Shown piece after piece: positions 22,105 through 31,865 of a stretch of DNA of 64,000 nt. The stretch lies in the NCBI GenBank assembly GCA_900073065.1, contig FJOG01000039.1:229330-293329 (forward strand). Direction: 5' to 3'. Position 1 is the first letter of the stretch. The number at the start of each line of letters is the position of its first letter. The DNA is from Phialocephala subalpina (lineage: Eukaryota > Ascomycota > Leotiomycetes > Helotiales > Mollisiaceae). The position numbers were made by a program, and so were the translations under genes. The notes beneath the pieces are model-generated. The model made no database searches. It saw only the letters and a program-made list of their open reading frames with translations, and had not been told where the DNA came from.

Positions 22105-24416
22105 TCAATTCTTAGTATCAGGACCCAAGATATCGCTCACACTCCCTGCCGGACTATGACCAGGAGTATAATTCGAACTCCCAGGCGTATACCTAAACCC
22201 ATCCGCAATCACTGAGCTATCCTCACTCCCATCATGATCTTCATAGGCAGGTAATTCCTCTCCATGCTCGTTTACATCTCCGACTTGACTCATCGAATCG
22301 AAGTCTTGAATCAACGGTCTGGTTTCCGACACTGGGATCGTCTCAATGCTGGAGATCGGAGATGGTGATGAGGAATGTAGGTTGGCGTTGGAATCAGCGA
22401 TGACCATTTCATCGACAACATCAGCAGTAGTACGCATCTCCCTGATATCTTCAGACATCGTGGTCGACATTCCATCCTCGGCATCACTCAATAATCTCTC
22501 CCTCTTCTCCTCATAATCCTCATCATCAGTCTCCTCTCCGTTGCCAGAAATGCGTGCAAGTAGTCGAGTAATCATATGCTTGTGAGCAGCGCGTCGATAC
22601 GCACGTCTGCGTGCTCGTTCCTCTTTGCGGGCTTGGCGGTCGGCGCGTCGCTTTGGGGTGCAGTTGCGACGGTGAAGAGCGAGGAGAAGGAATGCGCAGA
22701 GGAAGCCGATGGCGGTGAATTTTACGATTTGGAGGGCTTTGCCGAGACCGTTGCGGGGCGGGCCGTGGGGACCGGGTCCGTCGAATGGAGGTGGTGGCCC
22801 GCCTGGTCCTTCGTGGTGGGTTCGGAATTCATCTTCTGGACCTCCCACGTGGCCTTGCTCGTGGGCGAATTCGGGAGGTGGAGGAGGTGGGTGATCGCCG
22901 TGATGTGGTGGTGGTGGTGGATGGTCGAAGTCCGGAGGTCCTTGGTGGTGACGGGGACCTTCGAAATCTGGGTGTTCTTCATGGCCATGAGGTCTATCGT
23001 GGCCTGGACCTTCGTGGCGATGTGGGGGTGGAGCATCGAAATCTGGTTCATCAAAGTCAGGCTGGCCATGATGACGCTCGGGGCCATCGAAGTCAGGACG
23101 CTCATCATGTCGGTGTGGTGGGGGACCATCGAAATCAGGGCCGTTGAACTCCGGAGCATCCTCGGGTGGAGGAGGGTGCTTCCAGTGGTTTCTTGGGGGT
23201 GGTGCATCGAAGTCAGGTGGAGGTGGCATGTTGTGGTGTGGAATCCAGTGAGGTCTGTCTTCTGGGCCATGTCCATGATAGAACTCCTCATCTGGTCCTC
23301 CTGGTGGCTTGCCGTGAGGAAAGCCGTGATGGAAGAATGGAGGAGGCGGTCCGTGGTGATGGAAGAAGGATGGTGGAGGTGGATACCTGCAGATAGGTAG
23401 AGGAAGCTTGTGGTGAGGCGGAGGATGGGGCAAGGTGTGATTTCCCTTTCCATGTTTTGGTGGACCGCAAGTATGGTTCTTGCCTCCCTTTGGATGTTTG
23501 AAATGAGGGAACTTGGGGTGCTTAAAGTGTGGCTTTCCAAACTGGTCGAACTCCTCCTCGTCGAACTCGCCACGAACCTTTCCGTATAATTCGTGAGCAG
23601 CGTGTCGTGCATGGTCAGCAACAGCCTTGACGACACACTTCAAGCTGTCGCAGTCCTTGAGGCTGGTCGCTTGTTGATGGCGGCTGTGGCGTGCAATTGA
23701 TCGTTCCTTCTCATGGATGAGATATTTGATCTCTCTGAGTTGGCTCCAGAGGTAGTCCAACTCTGCAAGTTCTTGCTCCATGCTTGGATGTGGCTCCATA
23801 TCGTGGGCGGGTTGAAGAGCTTCCGGATCGGGGTTGCCGACAACCTGATCCGGGATGGAAAGATCCGTCTCGATGTTCATGATCTCAGTTGGGCCAGATT
23901 GTCGGAAGAGAACGGAAAAGCCGACATCTTGGACAGCCTCACCATCCACGGCGTCGACAGCGAACTTCATCAACTGAGAATCCGGCACACCATTGACTCT
24001 GATGCAGTAGAATGACCATGATCCGACGACGATGCTCTTTCGCGTGGTGGTGACTGAGCCCTTGCCTGACGAAACATCGCCTTCGAGTGTCTGAGGTAGG
24101 ACTTGTCCATCGAGAGTAACATTTCCAAATCCACAGGCTTCCTCCGAGTTGAGAACCTCCAATTTGAAAACAAATATACGCTCCTCGTCAGGTGATTGTT
24201 GTGCGCCGCTTGGAACTGGTACGCCGATATGAGCGAAGACCCGGTCTTGATTGATATCGCGATTAGCCTAGAACTGATTGATGCCTGGAACATTGTATAA
24301 ATACCAAGAGACGGCCTTGCAACTTCCCCCTTGAACTCCTCAACCTCGATCTCAGGCACGACAAGGGCAGTCGCGAGCGCCGGCGCCAGCAAGAACGCGC
24401 CCAGGAGGCCGCGCAT
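22105..24416 (-). CDS. Pro/His-rich secreted or single-pass membrane protein, about 750 aa
   Basis: There are two exons, 24416-24305 and 24245-22105, joined by a 59-nt intron (GTATTT, branch GCTAAT, ATCAAG). Residues 1-18 form a signal peptide ending in APALATA. A globular domain follows (DRVFAHIGVPVPSG to about residue 190, with cysteines at FYCIRV and CDSLKCV), which is probably extracellular. Residues about 270-510 are a low-complexity region with repeated units of the type PDFDxPPPHRHE, heavily loaded with Pro, His, Asp and Gly. One membrane span (VKFTAIGFLCAFLLLALH) precedes a very basic stretch (RRADRQARKEERARRRAYR) that should face the cytosol, then an acidic Ser/Thr-rich tail. The basic juxtamembrane block is shared by a widespread family of uncharacterised fungal membrane proteins. 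The His/Asp repeats could bind metal, which is inference only. Confidence 0.8.
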
Positions 24417-25202
24417 GCTGAATTTGGGACCGCGATATCGCGGATTAACAACAGGAAATACAATGAGAAATAATCGCAGTATTGGCCACAACAGAAACGA
24501 GAAACTGTTGTCGCCTGAAGGATCTCTACACGACAAAAACAATCTTGAAAGAATTAAAGGAAGCCTGGAGTGATAAAAGAAGACGACATTCCCCTCTTGT
24601 TGGGTTGGGATGGGTGTGGCTGCGCAATCTTGAGGGAGTCGTCCTCAGTGGGGTGGTGTGCTAACCGCAATCAACACCATGCTGACGACGCTCGCCCGTC
24701 AGCCCTGCAAGAAATTGCACCGCACGGTTTTGACTGCGGCGCGTGCAGCAAATAGGAGGGCGAGAAAGTATATCCGACTCCGTATTTCCGCAATTCTGAG
24801 GCTGATGATGAAGGAGAAGAGAAGTGACGAACCGTGACGAAGATGGCGAGTCAATAATGTAGATCCGAGATGGGGTCATTATTTAAAGTAGAAAGCTTGT
24901 TGTTGAACTGAAGAGTGAAGGGTGAAGCTTCATCACCAAAGAAAACTTCGGTCCCGACGTCGGCCCGGAAGAGGGCGACACGTGATCAGGAGCAGATTTG
25001 GCAACAAAACAGAAGGATACTTATATAGATATCCAGTCCAGCTGACAGACATTAAAGAACTTTCTATGCCGGAAAATCGGGATTCAGTGTCTGCGCATGT
25101 AAAAGGATTGCAAGAATCGACCGTTCCATGCCAAGCCTTTCCCTTTGGGGACAGCTCGACCCTCCTTCTGTTCTGCTTGCCCCCTCCATTTCCAAACAAT
25201 TA
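24417..25202. other. promoter of the Pro/His-rich gene, then intergenic up to the Tc1 element
   Basis: The first 300 bases are the probable promoter and 5' leader of the minus-strand gene. No frame beyond 24420 shows a motif. The block ends at the TA target site of the transposon at 25201-25202. Confidence 0.4.
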
Positions 25203-26534
25203 AGAGTTACGACCACAGCTCGTGGCACACTTAAGCGAGAACATCAAAATGACCCTTTATTTTCCAAAAAATTATAACTTCTTTGACTTCTTATAGTTTC
25301 CTTTGAAATTAAAACTATATATTAAAAAATAGTAATTAGTCCTTTTACTTCAATTAAATCTTCAAGTTTACAAGTTAATCTTTCAGTATAGTGCCTAAAG
25401 TCACGTAGATCCACTTGATCCCAAAGCCTCTAAATCTCCCTATATAATACCTCCTTAGAAGTTAGTACAAATAGAAACTTCTTTAATTCCTCTTTTATTC
25501 ACCTTTAAACCTTCTCAATAACCTTCAAATCGGGTGAAGAAAGGGGTCGATCAAAGCCTCGAATATTATACTCAAGTTTAATAAGTCTCGTATACCTTTT
25601 ATAAACTTTTGTCTTATCTTCTATAAACATATACTCCGGTTGAAACTTGTCAAATAAAGGGAAAATAATAAGTTAAAGTACTTAATCACGGTACGCCCGT
25701 GAATTAACTTCTTTGACTTTTTCCTTCTTTTCTAAAAAAATTAATAAAGATTTATAATTTTAATTAATTGCTTTTTAGATTATAATTAATACTCTTCTTG
25801 ATTTATAAATCGATCGAATACAATTTGAATACCTCTTTTTATTTACCCTTCGAATTACTTAAATTCTTTTATTCTTCCTTACTTCAAAAGTATACTCATT
25901 AGATTATATAACTTTTCTCTAATCCCCCCTTATTTTTCTCGAGGCTACCTAATCAAATATCCCCTACTATCGACGCCTATAAGCAAAAGCCAACTTCTTC
26001 TTAATTTATACCCTTAAAATAAAGGGCCGAGAATATGCAATATACCGTCGGTAATTTACTTTGCGTAATTCTCGGCGAATAATACATGCCGAAGCTTAAA
26101 TATTAAGTAGTTTTCGGACTTACTCAAAAGTTATACGCCGAGAGTTAAAATTACGGGATATCGTTCTAATAATTTAGCGAATATCTTTAATAGAAAGAAG
26201 CTTCTTTTGATAGACTTTCCCTTTTCGAGTTCGTCTATTAGATCGGTCTTTACAAATTCTTTTGGTGCTGCTCCTAGGAACTTCTAACTCCTTAAAAATC
26301 TAACCCCAAGATTTTCTATCGTTTCGCGCTTGTCGAACTTTAGCTCGTTTTAGGGTTTTCCAATTTTGGCTCAGTTTATATAGAGGAGAGGATAATAGAA
26401 TAAAAGTCTCTATTTCAAATTTGAAGAGGTTTAGATTAATGGTTGTGTTGCAATTAGAGTTTAAAAAGAGAGAGTCGGAAATTATAGTGGGTGCAATCTC
26501 GCTTAAGTGTGCCACGAGCTGTGGCCCTAACTCT
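25203..26534 (-). mobile_element. complete but RIP-destroyed Tc1/mariner transposon
   Basis: The ends are 38-nt inverted repeats: 25203-25240 begins agagttacgaccacagctcg, and 26497-26534 is its inverse with two or three mismatches. TA flanks both sides. Element length, about 1.33 kb, is normal for Tc1/mariner. The minus strand still shows transposase pieces: YRRYIAYSRPF in the middle, then MFIEDKTKVYKR, SSPDLKVIEKV and WDQVD near 25680-25400. These correspond to the catalytic second-D block (normally EDN) and the PDLNPIE-W block with its third acidic residue. Stops are dense and the whole interior is AT-rich with TpA excess, as expected from RIP. The asparagine of EDN and the tryptophan after IEKV are lost. 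It is inactive. Confidence 0.9.
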
Positions 26535-27505
26535 TACATTTCTTCATTCCTTCTGAGTAATGGGACTCCCTTCAATCCTACGAGACTTCAGCGTGAATGC
26601 GCTTTACCTCTTTGGTTGATATGGCCTTCCTTAAGACGGCCTAGCGCGGTAACGCTAAGGCAAGCCAGCAGCTTTCATCAACAACACTCACTTTTCACCA
26701 CTGGAACCCCGAACTCAAACATCGCGGCATTACCATTATCGCATTATGGCACCTTATGTACATTCCGAGAATGTCCCATGTAGCACAGATCTGCTGCGAC
26801 TATCAATCTATCTCAACCCGCCGCACGCATTTGTGCCAGCTGGAGCAGCGCCTGCAGATAAGCAACACCTAGCTTCTGAAGGTTCAGGCCCCGAGACATG
26901 CCTAGAGGCTCGACGGTCCGGTGATTCTGCTCAATTCTACAAGATCTACTGGCTATCATGGTCACGTTGAGAGCGTCTGCTGTACGAGGGATTGCAGCTC
27001 ATCACTGAAGCTAAGAATCGCGTGTGTCTGCATATATCAAAATTTAGTCTCACAACAGTGCACAGCTTCCAGATCTCGATAAACTCCCGACAGGCTTTTC
27101 TGTTTGTGGAGCCGCCCACGACGTCAACTAAGATCCATCAATGAGACTTCGAGCCTTTCTAAACTCAAACTCTCAATTGCATCGACGTCACGGCATCGGA
27201 ACATCATTTCAGCTCACTTCAGAGATCGTCTTTTCCCGCATTCCTTCACGGTTTTCGGTGTTATAATTCTTGGTATTCAGAGAGCCAATCAAATCGTTCA
27301 ATCCATACTCAACAAAATTCTGGTGTCACGGTATATTGTGACTTCACGCACAGTACATCACACCATTGCGACTTTCAAGATAAGATCATACCTTGGATGC
27401 AGTCGTGCACATCCGGGTAGACACCCGAGTGGAACTTGTCATCCTTCGATCACCAAAACTGCAGGAACGAGGCAGAGCTTGAGTGAGTCTCCAAACTGGA
27501 CGAGC
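26535..27505. other. no confident gene
   Basis: Short frames only, with no domain. Composition returns to normal immediately after the transposon end at 26534. Confidence 0.35.
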
Positions 27506-27599
27506 TACGAAGGGCCGGTTAAAAAGTATTGAGCCATGCACGTGATTTTCCCCTGCCAAAATTCAAAGTATTTGGATACTTTTTAATCGGCCCTTCGTA
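27506..27599. repeat. 94-bp near-perfect inverted repeat, MITE-like
   Basis: The left arm at 27506-27529 (tacgaagggccggttaaaaa plus gtat) is matched by the inverted right arm at 27576-27599 with one mismatch. Only about 46 bases separate the arms. Both ends are TA, as for Tc1/mariner-mobilised miniature elements. It lies about 320 bases upstream of the ammonia-lyase gene and could affect its promoter. Confidence 0.65.
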
Positions 27600-27921
27600 C
27601 TGGCTTAGTATTGCTGGTTCAGTACCCCTCTCTCGAAACTAGGACAGTGTACGGGGAGCACGGGAAGTCCACAGCTATCTTTTCATAGTACATGTGCCTC
27701 TCGAATCCAAGGGAGACTTTTCCTAATTGGCGGTGAGGTGCTCCTGAGACATATGCAGAGTTGCATATATGATAACGACCCGTGCCGCCCGCAGTTTGTC
27801 TGCACACCTGCTCCTTCCTTTCTTGCAGCAAACTGCTCCTATAATATAGAGCTCTTCCAGGTCCTCGTCCCTTCCCGCAAACCATCTTCCCGCACCATAT
27901 TTTCCCCGCAGTATCTTTAAA

Positions 27922-30209
27922 ATGTCTCAGCCTCAAATGGAAATTCCGAGTCTTCGACAATACTCGAATCTGCAGCCATTCAGTCAGAGGAGAAACAGAG
28001 TCGAGCTGCGAGGAGACTCACTCACAATCCCAGCTCTGGTTGCTGTTTCAAGGTCAGTCTTCCGTTCAATCACGTCTTCAGCCATTCTAACGCAATTTTC
28101 AGATGCGATGCAGTTGCCAGCCTTGACAATCTTCCTCGTCACGTACGAACTCAAATCGATGACAGCGTCAAATTTCTTATGGACTCTCTAGCCAATGGCC
28201 ATTCTGTATACGGTACTCCTCCCGGCGTCACGACTCAAATTAAGAATCTCTAACACATGGCAGGAGTAACAACTGGCTTTGGCGGAAGTGCGAACACCAA
28301 TACATCCTCAACGAATGCGTTGCAAGTTGCACTACTTCAGATGCAATTATGCGCCGTGTTACCTGTTTCCGATAGCAGTACCTCTTCGTCCTACCAAGGT
28401 ACCACATCCGATTCGGCTGCCCTGGCGAAACTTTCTATGCCTGAGGAATGGGTCAGAGCTGCTATGGTGGTTCGGTGCAATTCTGTTCTTCGAGGACATT
28501 CTGCTGTTCGGCTGGAAGTCATCCAAGCAGTTGTCAATCTACTTGAGCATAATCTTGTGCCGTTGGTTCCTCTTCGAGGAAGCATTTCAGCTTCCGGAGA
28601 TCTATGTCCTCTGTCGTATATTGCTGGTGTGCTTGAAAGCAATCCAGATGTGAAGGTCTGGTCAGGTCCGAAAAATGCAAGGACGTTGATTCCGGCTAAC
28701 GAGGCTATGAGGCAAGCGGGAATGAGCTCTGTTCAATTCGGCCCCAAGGAGATCCTGGGATTGATTAATGGAACTGCCTTTTCTACTGGTGTGGCCACCA
28801 TTGCTCAGCACCAAGCCGATATTCTTGCGGTTTTGGCCCAGGTCCTCACTGCCATGGGAGTGGAAGCAATGCTAGGAGCTCTCGACAGCTTCGACCCGTT
28901 CATCGCTGCCATTCGACCACACAGAGGCCAAATCGAAGTGGCACGAAACATCCATTCCTTCCTAGAAGGCTCAGACTTCGTCCGGACAAGCAAACACCAC
29001 GGATGCGGAGATGGTCTACGACAAGATAGATACGCCCTGCGCACAAGCAGTCAATGGCTCGGCCCAGTCTTGGAAGATATGTGCTTAGCACGTGAGCAAA
29101 TCGAAGTCGAATTGAACTCTACAACCGACAACCCCCTCATCAATGTCGCTGAAAAGCACTGCCATCACGGCGGCAACTTCCAAGCATCATCTGTCGCATC
29201 TTCAACCGAGAAGACACGCATGGGGCTCGAGAAAATCGGTAAAATGCTTTTTGCTCAATCCGCTGAGCTCCTTAACAACCAGCTCGCATACAACCTCCCT
29301 CCCAATCTGGCAGCAGATGAGCCGAGTCTATCGTACACCTTGAAGGGTGTTGATATCAACATGGCAGCTTACTACTCCGAGCTCGCGTTCCTCGCCAACC
29401 CAGTCAGCAACCACGTTCAAAGCGCCGAAATGTCCAACCAAGCACTCAACAGCCTCGCTCTCATCTCCGCCCGATACACACACTCAGCAGTCGACATCGT
29501 GTCTTTGATGTCTTCCGCGTATCTCTATTCCCTCTGTCAAGCACTCGATCTCCGCGCCATGAATGCAGCATTCATGGACAAACTGAAGCCAGCACTCACA
29601 AAGGTCACGACAGGCCTTCTAAGAAGTCAACTTGGTAAAGACACAATCAGGAAACTAGACCACAACGTCTGGGGCGCCATGAACTCCGAACTCGCGAAAA
29701 CAACAAGCATGGATTCCCACGACCGTTTTGTAGCAGTCGCTCGAGCCGCTCAACCTTTGATCATCGATGCCTTAGAAGCAGCCAACCACGAGCACGCCTC
29801 AGACCCGAATCGTATCTCATCTTTGTCCCTGGTCACAGAGTGGACTTCCTCAGTTGCCTTGACTACCGAGACTATCTTTTGTGCCAATAGGGAAGAGTAC
29901 CTAGCCAATCCAGATGCGAGTAAGCATTTGGGAAAAGCGGCGAGGATTATGTATGTATATGTCAGAGGGGAGATGGGGATCCCGATGCATAGAGGACTGG
30001 TGGATCATCCTACTTACAAGGGTGAGGGGATGGCGGATGGAGGGAGGGAGAAGGTTACAACGGGGACGCAGATTAGTAGGATTTATAAGGCGTTGAGGGA
30101 TGGTGATGGAATGGCCAAGGCGGTTATGAGGTGTCTTGAGGAGAGTGCTACCGAAAAGGAGGTTGAGGTTGGAGGCTTTGACGGTGGGATGGTGAGTGCG
30201 AAGTTGTAA
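27922..30209 (+). CDS. PAL: phenylalanine ammonia-lyase (aromatic amino acid lyase)
   Basis: There are three exons, 27922-28052, 28103-28212 and 28264-30209 (introns 50 and 51 nt), giving 728 aa, the usual length of fungal PAL. The enzyme deaminates L-phenylalanine (and often tyrosine) to trans-cinnamate and ammonia, acting as a cytosolic tetramer. The catalytic MIO prosthetic group forms from Ala190-Ser191-Gly192 in GSISASGDLCPLSY. The active-site tyrosine is Tyr80 in SVYGVTTGFGG. Other family blocks are GLINGTAFSTGVA, QDRYALRTSSQWLGP, NSTTDNPLI and GGNFQASSVA. The selectivity position, usually His or Phe before Leu or Gln, reads Met107-Gln108 here (LLQMQLCAVLP). The start is the first ATG in frame, followed by a hydrophilic leader. 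The gene is intact, with no pathway partners adjacent. Histidine ammonia-lyase is unlikely given the length and C-terminal extension. Confidence 0.93.
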
Positions 30210-30652
30210 GATTATGATGAGGGGTGTGCGGAGCGTCGTGCGAGATTCGTGCTTTCTTGGTTTTAGAGGAATCGGCGATTTCTTCTAGAGATGTATTATT
30301 ATTAGTAGAGGTAGAAGGTGTTTTGAATTGACATTGTTAGTTCTTAGACTCCATTTCGGTTCGATTTCCGTACTCATAATCGACCACGCCAACAGGACTC
30401 CATCATCCCATACTCTCGGGATTGAGACACAATATTACAACAACCCATCAAAACGAACCAACATCCCAAAACATATCTCAGAAGCTTTCCCCAAATAATG
30501 TTGAAATCCGTCACGTGCTGATCACAAAGCTTCTACGGCGCGCCACTTGTGCCAAAGTCGCAATATCAAGCGCATCACCAGCCTCAAGCAAAACATCCCG
30601 CAACCCCTCCACGACAACCCAACACAACGCTCTTTTCTTCTACGCATTCAAG
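30210..30652. other. intergenic between PAL and LSM4
   Basis: Holds the 3' untranslated region of the ammonia-lyase gene and, towards the right, the CT-rich promoter and leader of LSM4. No other gene is seen. Confidence 0.5.
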
Positions 30653-31397
30653 ATGGTAAACCCTCTCCCTTTTCTTGCTCAATATTCTCCTGCCTTTCTG
30701 CCATAAGACTTGCGCGCGCAGAGCTATCTTCAAGCAGCTTTTGCTCCAAATCACCGCGCAAACATTCCTCCCAAAGCTCTTCGCAGGAGCTTGAAGCTCC
30801 AAACCTCAAGCTCAAGAAAAGGCCATGCTAACGACAATCTTGAAATAGTTACCACTCGGTCTCCTCACCGCCGCGCAAGGCCACCCAATGCTAGTCGAGC
30901 TCAAGAACGGAGAGACGCTCAATGGACATCTGGTTACGTGCGATACGTGGATGAATTTGACGTTGAAGGAGGTTGTACAGACTAGTCCTGTATGTCTCCC
31001 AACCCTCTTGTGCCTTCTTTTCTTGTTTGTTGTAGGCTGGCAATCCTGGTTCGTGTCTGGAGAGCATTTTAGAGGGGAGAATGGTTGTGGAGGGGAGCTG
31101 AGGAAGAGGGAAGCAAAAGGCAATAGAGTGAGGGCTAACACATTTGGTGGGATACAGGACGGAGACAAATTCTTCAGACTCCCTGAAGTCTACGTGAAAG
31201 GCAACAACATCAAATACCTACGAGTCCCAGACGAGATCATCGACCTAGTAAAAGACCAACAATCGAAGGATCAAGGTTCGGGTGGTGGTTATAGGGGAGG
31301 TAGAGGTGGAAGTAGGGGTGACCATAGGGGTGGTGATAGAGGTAGAGGAGGTAGGGGAGGAGGGAGGGGAAGGGGAAGGGGTGGACGGGGAAACTGA
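30653..31397 (+). CDS. LSM4: U6 snRNA-associated Sm-like protein LSm4
   Basis: There are three exons, 30653-30655 (only the ATG), 30849-30989 and 31158-31397, giving 127 aa. LSm4 is part of the Lsm2-8 ring, which binds the 3' end of U6 snRNA in the nucleus, and of the Lsm1-7 ring, which promotes decapping and mRNA decay in the cytoplasm. The Sm1 motif is the block from [16 protein letters not shown] to MNLTL, and the Sm2 motif is [14 protein letters not shown]. The tail is a Gly/Arg (RGG) run typical of LSm4 and of phase-separating RNA proteins. The first intron (193 nt) splits immediately after the start codon, so scanning for ATG alone would place the start wrongly at the internal MLVEL. 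The second intron (168 nt) happens to stay open, so an intron-retained form could be translated. Confidence 0.93.
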
Positions 31398-31865
31398 ATG
31401 TGGGAAGGAACTGTGTTGATATACTGTGCAATTTACGCATTGAGTTTCGACTTGGGGGAAGAGAGATAGCCGGTGTGGGCTGGTTATGGCATAAGCGCAT
31501 ACAAAAGAGACGCAATCACGGCATTTGAAGGGCAGAAGCTGGTGCTGGGCCACACGTCAAATGTGCTCGAGAGCTATTGAGGTGGTGGAAAACTTGAAGA
31601 CTCTCTCTTGCCAGAGAAGCTCTTGCAACACAAAGAGACACTACGCAACTGAATGTTGAGATTAGACAAATCAAATAAAAGAAGAATACCCACCCAGTTC
31701 TCATCCTTCAAACAGCATCTCTCCTGCCTACAATAGCGAGGCTGTACATATTTCATCTGATGTTCTGCACGTGACAAGGCTGAACATCTCGTCTCCACTT
31801 AAAAAGTCCCTCGCTCAGCAGCCCATCAACGCGAAAACACAACATGCACCCAACGCCTAACCCAC
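31398..31865. other. intergenic, LSM4 3' region and PPR-gene promoter
   Basis: No gene is seen. Minus-strand frames here are shadows of low-complexity sequence. Confidence 0.45.

Noticed and set aside
22576..23400. 274-codon plus-strand frame rich in Trp and Val
   Set aside because: It is the antisense shadow of the Pro/His-rich repeat region of the minus-strand gene (CCN and CAC codons read backwards).
27570..27600. Transcription terminator-like hairpin near 27.6 kb
   Set aside because: Rho-independent terminators are bacterial; the inverted repeat with TA ends fits a miniature transposon better.
30888..31397. A 169-aa reading of LSM4 starting at the internal methionine and reading through the second intron
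   Set aside because: The Sm fold needs the residues before this methionine, and good GT-AG signals remove the insert to give a normal LSm4.
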